Shown here piece by piece: positions 7,607 to 16,903 of a DNA stretch of 64,000 nucleotides. Within the stretch, counting starts at the first letter, position 1. Each line of letters starts with the position of its first letter. Both the position numbers and the translations under genes were made by a program. Below the pieces are notes generated by a model, which was not told the origin of the DNA, did not search any database, and saw only the letters and a list, made by a program, of their open reading frames with translations. Origin of the DNA: Anderseniella sp963700895 (GTDB lineage: Bacteria; Pseudomonadota; Alphaproteobacteria; Rhizobiales; Aestuariivirgaceae); contig CAVOZI010000032.1 in NCBI GenBank assembly GCA_963700895.1, positions 15,606 to 79,605 on the forward strand, written 5' to 3'.

Positions 7607-9133
7607 ATGGAACACATGAACCTGTTTGCAAGCCTCATCGCGCAAGGGCTGTCGCTGCTGGCGACGCTGTTCGTGCTGGCCGTCGGTCTTGCGGTGTTGA
7701 CAGTGCTGGTGCTCCTGATCATCGACCTCAGCCAGCACGAAGACGCGATCCGGCGGAACTATCCGGTGATCGGGCGGTTCCGCTACCTGTTTTCCAGCCT
7801 GGGCGAGTTCTTCCGGCAATACTTCTTCGCCATGGACCGGGAGGAGATGCCGTTTAACCGGGCGCAGCGCGACTGGGTGGAGCGCTCGTCGGCGGGGCTG
7901 GACAACACGGTCGCGTTCGGTTCGACCCAGAACATCACCGCTGTTGGCTCGCCGATTTTTGCCAGCGCCGTCTACGCGCCACTGGACAGCGAGACCACCG
8001 AGCCGCCCGCCCTGGTCATCGGGCCGCATGCGCGCGAACCATATGAGGCGCGCTCCATCATCAACGTGTCCGGCATGAGCTATGGCGCGCTGTCGGCGCC
8101 TGCTGTTCAGGCACTGTCAAAGGGCGCGAAGATGGCCGGGTGCTGGATGAACACCGGCGAGGGCGGGCTGTCGTCTCATCACCTGTCGGGCGGTTGTGAC
8201 ATTGTCTTCCAGATCGGTACGGCGAAGTATGGCGTGCGCGATGAGCAGGGCAATTTCTCCGAGGAGAAGCTGCGCGCGGTGGCCTCGCATCCGCAGGTGA
8301 AGATGATCGAGGTGAAGCTCAGCCAGGGCGCCAAGCCCGGCAAGGGCGGCATCCTGCCCGGTGACAAGGTGACGGAGGAAATTGCCAATATCCGCGGAAT
8401 TCCGGCGGGCCAGCCGTCGATCTCGCCCAACCGGCACCTGGAGGTTGCAAGCAATTCCGACCTGCTGGACTTCGTGGGCAGGGTGCGTGAGGTGTCAGGC
8501 CTGCCGACCGGCTTCAAGACGGCGATGGGCGGGGTGGAATGGCTGGACGACCTGTGCCGGCTGATCCTGGAGCGCGGCGAGGCATGCGCACCGGATTTCA
8601 TCACCATCGATGGTGGCGACGGCGGCACCGGGGCTGCGCCCATGCCGCTGATCGACAACACGGCACTCACTGTCAAGGAGGCGCTTCCACTGGTGGTGGA
8701 CGTGCTGGAGACGCATGGGCTCAAGGGCCGCATCCGGGTGATCTGTGCGGGCAAGCTGATCACGCCTGCGGAAGTGGCGTGGGCCTATTGCGCAGGGGCC
8801 GATTTCGTCAACACGGCGCGCGGCTTCATGTTCGCGCTGGGCTGCATCCAGTCGCTCAAGTGCAACAGGAACACCTGTCCGACCGGCATCACCACCCATC
8901 AGCGCCACCTGCAGCGCGGCCTCGACCCGGAAGACAAGGCGGTGCGGGTGATGAACTATGTGAGCCGGATCCACTATGGCGCCGGGCTGATTGCCCATGC
9001 CTGCGGCGTGCCGCATGTGCGGGCGCTGGAGCGCAAGCACGTGCGCCTCATCCAGGCGGACGGCAAGTCGAAGCCGATGAGCGACATCTATCCGCCGGTG
9101 ACAACGGCGGGAGGGCAGGGGAAGGCCGCGTGA
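7607..9133 (+). CDS. FMN-binding glutamate synthase family protein, membrane anchored
   Basis: Stand-alone homologue of the FMN-binding central domain of glutamate synthase (GltB-like). After an N-terminal hydrophobic segment (LLATLFVLAVGLAVLTVLVL) comes the TIM-barrel domain with NVSGMSYGALSAPAV, AKPGKGGILPG, FITIDGGDGGTGAAP and the Cys motif CIQSLKCNRNTCPTG, which in glutamate synthase holds a 3Fe-4S cluster. It has no glutaminase domain, so it cannot be a complete glutamate synthase; the substrate of this widespread family is unknown. The frame opens at TTG 7538, but ATG 7607 or 7616 is more likely because the upstream residues are low-complexity. It is divergent from arsR and may share its control region. 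It sits between bamD and recN. Confidence 0.85.
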   Translation: MEHMNLFASLIAQGLSLLATLFVLAVGLAVLTVLVLLIIDLSQHEDAIRRNYPVIGRFRYLFSSLGEFFRQYFFAMDREEMPFNRAQRDWVERSSAGLDNTVAFGSTQNITAVGSPIFASAVYAPLDSETTEPPALVIGPHAREPYEARSIINVSGMSYGALSAPAVQALSKGAKMAGCWMNTGEGGLSSHHLSGGCDIVFQIGTAKYGVRDEQGNFSEEKLRAVASHPQVKMIEVKLSQGAKPGKGGILPGDKVTEEIANIRGIPAGQPSISPNRHLEVASNSDLLDFVGRVREVSGLPTGFKTAMGGVEWLDDLCRLILERGEACAPDFITIDGGDGGTGAAPMPLIDNTALTVKEALPLVVDVLETHGLKGRIRVICAGKLITPAEVAWAYCAGADFVNTARGFMFALGCIQSLKCNRNTCPTGITTHQRHLQRGLDPEDKAVRVMNYVSRIHYGAGLIAHACGVPHVRALERKHVRLIQADGKSKPMSDIYPPVTTAGGQGKAA

Positions 9134-9176
9134 AACCTCTCCCCCGATTCGCGCTGGATAGGCTATAAACCGGCCC

Positions 9177-10856
9177 ATGCTGACCCATCTGGCCATACGC
9201 GACATCGTGCTGATCGAGAAGCTCGACCTGGCGCTCGAGGAAGGCCTTGGCTTGCTGTCCGGCGAGACGGGCGCGGGCAAGTCGATCCTGCTCGACGCGC
9301 TGGGCCTGGCTTTGGGCGGACGCGGCGATGCCTCGCTGGTGCGGACGGGCTGCGACAAGGGTTCGGTGACGGCAATGTTCTCGCCGCCCGTGGGCCATCG
9401 CGCCTTCGAGCTGCTGGCGGAGGCCGGGGTGGAGGCTGACGAGGGCTCCATCGTGGTGCGCCGCGTGCAGCAGGCGGACGGCAAGAGCCGCGCTTTCGTC
9501 AACGACCAGCCAGCCAGCGTGAACCTGCTGAAGGCGCTGGGCGCAACGCTGGCGGAAATCCATGGCCAGCATGACGACCGGGCGCTGATGGACGTGGGGT
9601 TCCACCGGGCAGCCCTTGACGCCTATGGCGGGCTGGAGAAGCAGGCAGCCTCGGTGGCATCCGCGTGGGAACAGCTTGCCGCTGCTGCCAGCGCGCATGA
9701 GGCGCACGAAGCGCGGCTGGCGCGCGCCGAGACCGAACGGGCGTTTCTCGACCATGCGCTGAAGGAACTGCGCGAACTGAACCCGCAGGCGGGCGAGGAA
9801 ACCGCGCTCGCTGACAAACGGCAGTTGATGATGAACGCCGAGCAGTTTGCCGATGCGGTAAGCGAGGCTCAAGGCGCACTGAGTGACGGAGCGACGGTGA
9901 GTGCCATCAACACGGCGCTGCGCAAGCTGGAGCGCCGCCGCGAGCAGGCGCAAGGCGCGCTGGACGGCGTGTGTGCCGCGCTGGAGCGGGTGGTGATCGA
10001 GATGAACGAGGCGCAGAGCCAGCTTGATGCGGCCGCGCGGCAATTCGTGCTCGACCCGGCTGAACTGGAGCGGGCGGAGGAACGCCTGTTCGCCCTGCGC
10101 GCGCTGGCCCGCAAGCACAAGGTGCAGGTGGATGACCTTTCTGCGCTGATGCACAGGTTCGAAGGCGACCTGCAGTCCATCGATGATGGTGGAGCGATGC
10201 TCGCCAAGCTGAAGAAGGCGCGCGACGAGGCGCAAGCCGCCTATGACAGACACGCAAAGGCGCTGTCGGACGCCCGGATGAAGGCAGCGGAGAAGCTGGA
10301 CGGCGAGATCCTGGCCGAGCTTGGGCCGTTGCGGCTGGACAAGGCGCGGTTCGAGACGCGGGTGGAGACGGATGAGGCGCGCGCCGGGGTGCATGGCATC
10401 GACCGGGTGGAGTTCCTGATTGCCGCAAACCCCGGCACGCCGCTTGCGCCCATCGTCAAGGCAGCATCCGGGGGTGAGCTTTCCCGCTTCCTGCTGGCGC
10501 TGAAGGTGGTGCTGGCGGCACGTGCCTCGGCGCCGACGCTGATCTTCGACGAGATCGACACCGGCGTGGGCGGGGCGGTGGCCGACGCCATCGGCCAGCG
10601 GCTGGCGCGGCTTGCCCGCGAGCTGCAGGTGCTGGCGGTGACGCACTCGCCGCAGGTGGCTTCGCGGGCCGATCATCACCTGCTGATTTCCAAGATGGAA
10701 GAGGCGGGCGATGCGGCCGGCCGGCGGATGATCACCCGCGTCACGCCACTGACCGGTGAGGGCCGGCGCGAGGAGATCGCCCGGATGCTGTCGGGCGCGG
10801 AAGTCACCTCGGAGGCCCGCGCCCAGGCAGACCGGCTGCTGGCAGGAACGGGCTGA
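9177..10856 (+). CDS. recN: DNA repair protein RecN
   Basis: SMC-like ATPase that acts at double-strand breaks in recombinational repair. The product (559 aa) starts MLTHLAIRDIVLIEK and has Walker A GETGAGKS at residues 29-36. A coiled-coil middle follows, then the ABC signature region ASGGELSRFLLALK and Walker B LIFDEIDTGVGG near the C terminus, with THSPQVASRADHHLLI beyond. Length is usual for RecN. The ATG at 9177 lies 43 bases after the preceding gene. ligA begins four bases after its stop, so both repair genes are probably co-translated. Confidence 0.96.
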   Translation: MLTHLAIRDIVLIEKLDLALEEGLGLLSGETGAGKSILLDALGLALGGRGDASLVRTGCDKGSVTAMFSPPVGHRAFELLAEAGVEADEGSIVVRRVQQADGKSRAFVNDQPASVNLLKALGATLAEIHGQHDDRALMDVGFHRAALDAYGGLEKQAASVASAWEQLAAAASAHEAHEARLARAETERAFLDHALKELRELNPQAGEETALADKRQLMMNAEQFADAVSEAQGALSDGATVSAINTALRKLERRREQAQGALDGVCAALERVVIEMNEAQSQLDAAARQFVLDPAELERAEERLFALRALARKHKVQVDDLSALMHRFEGDLQSIDDGGAMLAKLKKARDEAQAAYDRHAKALSDARMKAAEKLDGEILAELGPLRLDKARFETRVETDEARAGVHGIDRVEFLIAANPGTPLAPIVKAASGGELSRFLLALKVVLAARASAPTLIFDEIDTGVGGAVADAIGQRLARLARELQVLAVTHSPQVASRADHHLLISKMEEAGDAAGRRMITRVTPLTGEGRREEIARMLSGAEVTSEARAQADRLLAGTG

Positions 10857-10860
10857 CCTG

Positions 10861-12969
10861 ATGATCAACGGCAAGGATAAATCCGGCCTCACCCGGGAGG
10901 AAGCGGCGGCCGAACTGGAGTGGCTTGCGGAAGAGATCGCACGGCATGACGAGGCATACTATCGCGAGGACGCGCCGGTCATTTCGGATGCCGAGTATGA
11001 CGCGCTGCGCCAGCGCAACGACATGCTGGAGGCGGAGTTTCCGGATCTTGTCAGGACTGACTCTCCGTCAAGACGGGTAGGTGCAGCACCGTCGGAAAAG
11101 TTTGGCAAGGTGCGCCATGCGGTGCCGATGCTGTCACTCGGCAATGCGTTCGCCGATGAGGACGTTGCTGAATTCGTGGGCCGCATCCGGCGATTTCTCA
11201 AGCTGTCTGACGCTGACCCGGTAGCGATCACGGCTGAACCCAAGATCGACGGACTGTCGATCAACCTTCGGTACGAGAATGGCAAGCTGGTGCAGGCGGC
11301 CACGCGCGGCGACGGTCAGGAGGGTGAAAACGTTACCCGCAACTGCGAAACCATCGGCGATATTCCGCGCGTGGTGAAGGCGGAAGATTTCCCGGCCGTG
11401 TTCGAGGTTCGTGGCGAAATATACATGTCCCACAAGGACTTCGCCGCGCTCAATGAGAAACAGAGTCAAGCCGGCGCCAAGGTTTTCGCCAATCCGCGCA
11501 ATGCGGCTGCCGGCAGCTTGCGCCAGCTTGACCCTGCCATCACGGCGTCGCGGCCGTTGCGCTTCTTTGCTTATGCCTGGGGGCAGGTGGACGCACTTCC
11601 GGCGGACACGCAGATGGGCGTCATCGAGGCGTTCAGGCGCTGGGGCTTTCCGGTCAACCCGCTGATGGAAGTGTGCAACGGCGTGGATGACCTGCTCGCC
11701 CACTACCACGCCATCGAGGCGCAGCGCGCGACGCTCGGCTATGACATCGACGGCGTCGTCTACAAGGTGAACCGGCTCGACTGGCAGGAGCGGCTGGGCT
11801 TCGTGTCGCGCTCGCCGCGCTGGGCCATCGCCCACAAGTTCGCTGCCGAGAAGGCGACCACGATCCTCGAAGGCATTGACATCCAGGTGGGCCGCACCGG
11901 CGCGCTGACGCCGGTGGCGCGGCTGAAGCCTGTCACCGTCGGTGGCGTGGTGGTGTCCAACGCCACGTTGCACAACGAGGACGAGATTGCCCGCAAGGAC
12001 ATCCGCATCGGCGACACCGTCATCGTGCAGCGTGCGGGCGACGTGATCCCCCAGGTGCTTGGCCATGTGCCGGACAAGCGCCCGGCAGACGCGGTGCCCT
12101 ACGAGTTTCCGCACGTCTGCCCGGCCTGTGGCTCCCATGCGGTGCGTGAGGTCAACGAGAAGACCGGCAAGGCAGACGCCGTGCGCCGCTGCACCGGCGG
12201 GCTGATCTGCCCAGCGCAGCGCGTCGAGCGGCTGAAGCATTTCGTCTCTCGCAATGCCTTCGACATCGAGGGCATGGGCGACAAGGTGATCCAGGAATTC
12301 TATGACGACGGGCTGATCCAGTCGCCGCAGGACATCTTTACGCTTGCCAAGCGCAACGACCGCTCGCTGAAGAAGCTCAAGGACCGCGAGGGTTGGGGCG
12401 AGACCTCGGCGAAGAACCTTTTTGCGGCCATCGACGAGCGGCGTACCATTTCGCTGGACCGGTTCATCTTCGCTCTCGGCGTTCGTCATGTGGGCGAGAC
12501 CACGGCGCGGGTGCTGGCGCGCGCCTATGGCACGGTTGCGGCGTTCCTGGACGCGATGCAGGCGGCTCAGGACGGCGCGTCCGAGGCCTACCAGGAACTC
12601 GTCAGCATTGATGGCATTGGCGATGTGGTGGCGGGCGCCGTCGCGGAGTTCTTCGCAGAACCGCACAACCTTTCCGTGGTGCGCGAGCTGGCGGACGAGC
12701 ATCTCGATATCCAGCCGATGGAAGCCGTCGCCACCGACTCGCCGGTTGCCGGGCTGACGGTGGTGTTCACCGGTGCGCTGGAGCGGATGACGCGGGATGA
12801 GGCCAAGGCCATGGCTGAGCGGCTGGGGGCCAAGGTGGCGGGCTCTGTTTCGAAGAAAACCGATCTGGTGGTCGCCGGGCCGGGCGCCGGTTCCAAGCTG
12901 AAAAAGGCCACCGAACTGGGTGTCGAGGTGATCTCGGAGGACGACTGGTTCACCCGCGTGGGCGGATGA
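10861..12969 (+). CDS. ligA: NAD-dependent DNA ligase LigA
   Basis: NAD-dependent ligase sealing nicks in replication and repair. The 702-residue protein starts at ATG 10861, four bases after recN; the frame is open further upstream but only inside recN. It has the N-terminal NAD-binding Ia domain, the adenylation motif KIDG with Lys128 as the AMP-accepting residue, the OB fold, a four-Cys zinc finger (CPACG, then CTGGLICP), helix-hairpin-helix repeats and a C-terminal BRCT domain (VVFTGALERMTRDEAK). All domains expected for LigA are present. Confidence 0.97.
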   Translation: MINGKDKSGLTREEAAAELEWLAEEIARHDEAYYREDAPVISDAEYDALRQRNDMLEAEFPDLVRTDSPSRRVGAAPSEKFGKVRHAVPMLSLGNAFADEDVAEFVGRIRRFLKLSDADPVAITAEPKIDGLSINLRYENGKLVQAATRGDGQEGENVTRNCETIGDIPRVVKAEDFPAVFEVRGEIYMSHKDFAALNEKQSQAGAKVFANPRNAAAGSLRQLDPAITASRPLRFFAYAWGQVDALPADTQMGVIEAFRRWGFPVNPLMEVCNGVDDLLAHYHAIEAQRATLGYDIDGVVYKVNRLDWQERLGFVSRSPRWAIAHKFAAEKATTILEGIDIQVGRTGALTPVARLKPVTVGGVVVSNATLHNEDEIARKDIRIGDTVIVQRAGDVIPQVLGHVPDKRPADAVPYEFPHVCPACGSHAVREVNEKTGKADAVRRCTGGLICPAQRVERLKHFVSRNAFDIEGMGDKVIQEFYDDGLIQSPQDIFTLAKRNDRSLKKLKDREGWGETSAKNLFAAIDERRTISLDRFIFALGVRHVGETTARVLARAYGTVAAFLDAMQAAQDGASEAYQELVSIDGIGDVVAGAVAEFFAEPHNLSVVRELADEHLDIQPMEAVATDSPVAGLTVVFTGALERMTRDEAKAMAERLGAKVAGSVSKKTDLVVAGPGAGSKLKKATELGVEVISEDDWFTRVGG

Positions 12970-13081
12970 CGCCATGCGCTCAGGCCGGGTGGGCAATGCG
13001 CCCGGTGCACTTGCCGGGGCGATGGCGATATGGTCAACCTTGCTGACCTAATTCACTGCGCCCAACCCTGATCTTCCAGAC

Positions 13082-13786
13082 ATGACCTCCAGCAGACACG
13101 AGTTTCTCGACGGCTTCCGTCTCATCGTGCCGATCCTGATCGCGCAGACGCCGTTCGGCTTCATTGTTGGCGCAACGTCAGTGCAGAAGGGCATGTCGGT
13201 GCTGGAGGCCACGATCATGAGCGCCACGGTGTTTGCCGGGGCGGGGCAGATGCTGGCGCTGGAAGTATGGGATGAGCCCAAGGCTTGGCTGCTGGTGATG
13301 CTGGCGGCGGCCTCGGTCAACATCCGCTTTCTGCTGCAAACGGCGTCCATCGGCCCGAAGATCGGTCACTTCGGTCCGGTCAAGCGGTGGCTGTCGATCG
13401 CCACCATGACCGATCCGGCCTGGGGCATGAGCGAGATGCGCCATCTGACCCGGCCAATCCGGCCGGGGTTCATGGCCGGCATCACCATTCCCATCTACGT
13501 GATCTGGGTGACGGCCACCGCCGTGGGGGCATTTGCCGGTCAGTTCATCGATGACCCGGCGCGTTACGGGCTCGACTTCGCGGTTGTGTGCATCTTCATC
13601 TCGCTGGTGCTGCCGTTCTGGAAGCGGTCTGGCGCCGTACCCGTGGCGGCAACCAGCGCGCTGGTGGCGATTGCCTGCAAGCTGGCGGGGCTGGGCGGGC
13701 TCTACGTGTTCATCGGCGCGCTGGCCGGCGTTGGCGTGGCCGGCTTCATGGCGCACCGCAAGGCGAGGGCGGCTGATGGCGCTTGA
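13082..13786 (+). CDS. azlC: AzlC-family branched-chain amino acid exporter large subunit, copy 1
   Basis: Multi-spanning inner-membrane protein of the AzlC/YgaZ family, the large subunit of two-part exporters for branched-chain or related amino acids. The 234 residues hold PILIAQTPFGFIVGA and MSATVFAGAGQMLALEVW, typical of the family's first helices, and VNIRFLLQTASIGP. The partner azlD starts inside its last codons (11-base overlap), implying coupled translation. A second, diverged azlC-azlD pair follows at once. Substrate cannot be read from the sequence. Confidence 0.87.
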   Translation: MTSSRHEFLDGFRLIVPILIAQTPFGFIVGATSVQKGMSVLEATIMSATVFAGAGQMLALEVWDEPKAWLLVMLAAASVNIRFLLQTASIGPKIGHFGPVKRWLSIATMTDPAWGMSEMRHLTRPIRPGFMAGITIPIYVIWVTATAVGAFAGQFIDDPARYGLDFAVVCIFISLVLPFWKRSGAVPVAATSALVAIACKLAGLGGLYVFIGALAGVGVAGFMAHRKARAADGA

Positions 13787-14078
13787 CACCCATAACCTCA
13801 TGCTTATCGCGCTGGTCACTGCCGTTACCCTGGCGACGCGGCTTGGGGGCGCGCTGATCATGGCGCGGGTGCAGCTTGGGCCCTCTGCCAAGGCGGCGTT
13901 CGAGGCGATGCCGGTAGCGGTGATGACGGCGGTGCTGACCCCGGCGGCGCTGACGCAAGGCTGGCCCGAGGCGCTCGCAGCCATCATTGCGGTTGTCGTG
14001 GGCCTGCGCGCGCCGATGTATGCCGTGCTGATCACCGGCATGGTGTGCGTGGTGGTGTTCAGGATGTGGCTGCCATGA
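13776..14078 (+). CDS. azlD: AzlD-family small exporter subunit, copy 1
   Basis: Small partner (100 aa) of the AzlC exporter, with about three predicted membrane helices. Typical AzlD features are LVTAVTLATRLGGAL near the start and FEAMPVAVMTAVLTPAAL in the middle. The ATG at 13776 lies inside the end of copy-1 azlC, and the stop overlaps the copy-2 azlC start as ATGA, so translation of all four genes is probably linked. Confidence 0.84.
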   Translation: MALDTHNLMLIALVTAVTLATRLGGALIMARVQLGPSAKAAFEAMPVAVMTAVLTPAALTQGWPEALAAIIAVVVGLRAPMYAVLITGMVCVVVFRMWLP

Positions 14079-14791
14079 GCGCGCGCAAGGAGTTTGCCGC
14101 AGGTGCGGCCGCCATTTCGCCGGTCCTCGCGGCGGCGGTGCCAATTGCGCTGCTGTTCGGCACGCTGTCCGTGTCGAAAGGGCTGTCGGTGGCCGAGACC
14201 ACGCTGATGAGCATGACGGTGTTCGCCGGTGCATTGCAGTTCGTTGCCATCGACCTGTGGGGCGATCCCGTTCCGCTCGGCCTGCTGGCCTTCACTGCGC
14301 TGGTTGTCAACATCCGCCACGTGTTGATGGGGGCAAGCCTGGGGCGCAGCCTCGGTGGCTTCTCGCCCCTGCAGAAATATGCCGGGATGTTCCTGCTGAC
14401 CGACGAGGGCTGGGCGTTTGCCGAGCAACGCGCCCGCAAGGGCGTACTGACGCCGGCCTTCTATTTCGGTTCGGGGCTTGCCCTGTGGCTGACCTGGAAC
14501 AGCGGAACGCTGGCCGGGGCGTTGCTGGGCGCAACGCTGGGCGATCCGGCGGCGTTCGGCTTCGATTTTGCGTTCACGGCGGTGTTCATCGCCATCCTGA
14601 CCGGGTTCTGGAGCAACTGGCGCACCGGGGCGGTGCTGCTTGCCAGTGGCGCCGTCTCGGCGCTGGTGAAGCTGGCGGTGCCCGGTGCGTGGTACATCAT
14701 GGCCGGTGCGGCGGCGGGCATCGTCGTGGCGGCGGTGCTGCATGCGCACGACGATACACCTGATGAAACCGACAGGCTGATGCCGTCATGA
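14075..14791 (+). CDS. azlC: AzlC-family exporter large subunit, copy 2
   Basis: Second AzlC homologue (238 aa), starting at an ATG that overlaps the copy-1 azlD stop by four bases. It shares the family layout with copy 1 (AAAVPIALLFGTLSV, MSMTVFAGALQFVAIDLW, VNIRHVLMGASLGRSL) but differs enough that the two pairs look like old paralogues rather than a recent duplication. Its own azlD follows with another ATGA overlap. Likely an inner-membrane amino-acid exporter component; substrate unknown. Confidence 0.87.
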   Translation: MSARKEFAAGAAAISPVLAAAVPIALLFGTLSVSKGLSVAETTLMSMTVFAGALQFVAIDLWGDPVPLGLLAFTALVVNIRHVLMGASLGRSLGGFSPLQKYAGMFLLTDEGWAFAEQRARKGVLTPAFYFGSGLALWLTWNSGTLAGALLGATLGDPAAFGFDFAFTAVFIAILTGFWSNWRTGAVLLASGAVSALVKLAVPGAWYIMAGAAAGIVVAAVLHAHDDTPDETDRLMPS

Positions 14792-15090
14792 GCCTCGACC
14801 CGCAAGCCGTGCTCGCCATTCTCGCCATGGCGCTCGCCACCTACCTTACGCGGGTGGGGGGATTGTGGCTGCTGAAGCTTGCCAACGTGAAGGGCCGCAC
14901 AAGGGCTGCGCTGGACGCGGTGCCACCGGCAGTGCTGATGGCGGCCATCGCGCCTACCGTCTTCGCCACGGGACCGGCTGAGACCATCGCCTCGGCCATC
15001 ACGCTTGCAGCCGCGTTCCGGCTGCCGCTGCTGGCTGCCGTGGCCATCGGGGTGGCAAGCGTCGTGGTGCTCAGGCTGATGCTCGGGTGA
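14788..15090 (+). CDS. azlD: AzlD-family small exporter subunit, copy 2
   Basis: 100-residue membrane protein partnering copy-2 AzlC. ATYLTRVGGLWLLKLANV and LDAVPPAVLMAAIAPTVFA are the AzlD hallmarks. The start overlaps the azlC stop (ATGA). The end overlaps the convergent aminopeptidase gene tail to tail by 20 bases, leaving no space for a separate terminator. Confidence 0.84.
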   Translation: MSLDPQAVLAILAMALATYLTRVGGLWLLKLANVKGRTRAALDAVPPAVLMAAIAPTVFATGPAETIASAITLAAAFRLPLLAAVAIGVASVVVLRLMLG

Positions 15091-16903
15091 CTGGCGCGCA
15101 GGCCGCCTTGAGCCACTGCAGGTCAGCCTCGGCCTCAAGGCGCGGGCCGATTTTCTTCAGTACCTGGGCGTGGTAGGTGTTCAGCCAGTCCAGTTCCGCG
15201 TCCGACATGATGGCTGGTTCGATGAGCTTGCGGTCGATGGGCGCAAAGGTGATCGTTTCCAGCCAGTGCATGGGCCGCTCGCCGCCGGGGATGGCTTCAG
15301 CCTCGCGCACCACGACGAGGTTCTCGATGCGGATGCCGTATTCGCCCGCCTTGTAGTAGCCCGGCTCGTTGGACATGATCATGCCGGGCTTGAGCACCGT
15401 GCGGTCGGCCTTGGAGAACCGCTGCGGGCCTTCGTGCACCGACAGGAAGCTGCCGACGCCGTGGCCGGTGCCGTGGTCGAAGTCGAGGCCTGCTTCCCAC
15501 ATGGCCAGCCGCGCCAGCACGTCAAGGTTGCCGCCGGTGGTGCCGGGCGGAAAGCGCACGCGCGACAGGTTGATCATGCCCTTCAGCACGCGGGTGAAGC
15601 GGTCTTTCATCTCCGCCGTGGGCGTTCCGGCAATGACGGTGCGGGTGATGTCGGTGGTGCCGTCGACATACTGGCCGCCCGAGTCGATCAGGTAGATCTG
15701 GTCCGGCTTGATGGGCAGGCAGGATGTTTCCGATACCCGGTAATGCGGAATGGCGGCATGGGGGCCGGCACCCGAAATCGAGTCGAAGGACAGGTCATGC
15801 AGTTCGCCGGTTTCGGTGCGCAGAGCCTCAAGTTTTTTCGCGACGCTGATCTCGTCAAGGCCGCCCTTCGGCGCTTCCTCGTCCAGCCAGCGCAGGAAAC
15901 GCGCCATCGGCACGCCATCGCGCAGATGGGCGGCACGCGCCCCCTCGAGTTCGGCGTGGTTCTTGGTGGCGCGCGGGAGGGTGCAAGGGCTCGCCTGCCA
16001 CTTGAGTGTGGCGCCAGCCTCTTCCAGCTGCAGCCGGAAGGCGTCGGCTGCCCAGTCGCGGTCAAGTTCGACCGTGGCGCCAGCCTTGCCCAGTGCCTGC
16101 AGAGGATCAGCCATGGCGGCCGGCTCATGCAGCCTTACCCGCTTGCCCAGCGCATCGCGGACATCCTCCGGCACCCGGCCCGGCGCCAGCAACAGGTCGG
16201 CGGTTCCGTTGGCATGAACAATGGCGAAGGCAAGTGCGGCGGGTACGTGCGGAATGTCCGAGCCGCGAATGTTGAAGGCCCATGCCACCGCATCGGTCTG
16301 GGTCAGGATGTGGGCATCGGCGTCACGGTCCTTCAGCCCCTTGGAGATGGCCGCAAGCTTGTCTGCCGAACTCTGCCCGGCAAACTGCAACGGCTGCAAC
16401 TGGACGGGGCCTTTGGGCGCGGCGGGCCTGCCGGTCCAGATTTCGTCGATGGGGTTTGCCGGCAACGGCACCAGCTTGGCGCCTTTCGCTGCAAGCGCAG
16501 TGGCAAAGTCGTTGGCCGCCTGCACCGTCAGCAGCCAGGGATCATACGCCAGCCTTGCGCCCTTCGGCAGGTTTGCAGCAGCCCAGCCATGCGGGCTCTC
16601 GTCGGGTATGGGCAGCGGCGTCAGAAGGTCCAGGTCCACCTGTTCGCGCACCTGCAGCGTGTAGCGGCCATCGACGAAGATTGCTGCCTTGTCCGCGAGG
16701 ATGACCGCCGTGCCCGCCGAGCCGGAAAAGCCGGTCAGCCATTTCAGCCGCTCGGAACTGGCAGGGACGTACTCCCCCTGGAATTCGTCGGCGCGGGGCA
16801 CCACGAAGCCGTCCACGCCGAGTTGCTGCAGCCGTTCGCGCAGCCTGGCAATGCGGGCAGGGGTGAGACGGGATTCGGACTGGTCGGAGAAATCCTGGAA
16901 CAT
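15071..16903 (-). CDS. pepP: Xaa-Pro aminopeptidase (aminopeptidase P, family M24B)
   Basis: Cytoplasmic dinuclear-metal peptidase removing the N-terminal residue before proline. The 610 residues match the long three-domain aminopeptidase P form. Two N-terminal creatinase-like domains (GTAVILADKAAIFVDGRYT) precede the pita-bread catalytic domain with the metal ligands: IDSGGQYVDGTTDITRTV (two Asp), GHGVGSFLSVHEGP (His) and MSNEPGYYK (Glu), with a final Glu before the C-terminal extension. The ATG at 16903 starts MFQDFSDQSE. A single transcription unit, convergent with the azl genes. Confidence 0.94.
   Translation of the reverse strand: MFQDFSDQSESRLTPARIARLRERLQQLGVDGFVVPRADEFQGEYVPASSERLKWLTGFSGSAGTAVILADKAAIFVDGRYTLQVREQVDLDLLTPLPIPDESPHGWAAANLPKGARLAYDPWLLTVQAANDFATALAAKGAKLVPLPANPIDEIWTGRPAAPKGPVQLQPLQFAGQSSADKLAAISKGLKDRDADAHILTQTDAVAWAFNIRGSDIPHVPAALAFAIVHANGTADLLLAPGRVPEDVRDALGKRVRLHEPAAMADPLQALGKAGATVELDRDWAADAFRLQLEEAGATLKWQASPCTLPRATKNHAELEGARAAHLRDGVPMARFLRWLDEEAPKGGLDEISVAKKLEALRTETGELHDLSFDSISGAGPHAAIPHYRVSETSCLPIKPDQIYLIDSGGQYVDGTTDITRTVIAGTPTAEMKDRFTRVLKGMINLSRVRFPPGTTGGNLDVLARLAMWEAGLDFDHGTGHGVGSFLSVHEGPQRFSKADRTVLKPGMIMSNEPGYYKAGEYGIRIENLVVVREAEAIPGGERPMHWLETITFAPIDRKLIEPAIMSDAELDWLNTYHAQVLKKIGPRLEAEADLQWLKAACAPVTRASA

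Noticed and set aside
9048..10892. 614-codon open frame opposite recN
   Set aside because: Mirror frame of RecN; no motifs, composition typical for antisense of high-GC coding sequence.
11134..12996. 620-codon open frame opposite ligA
   Set aside because: Covers LigA domains in reverse and has no recognisable features.
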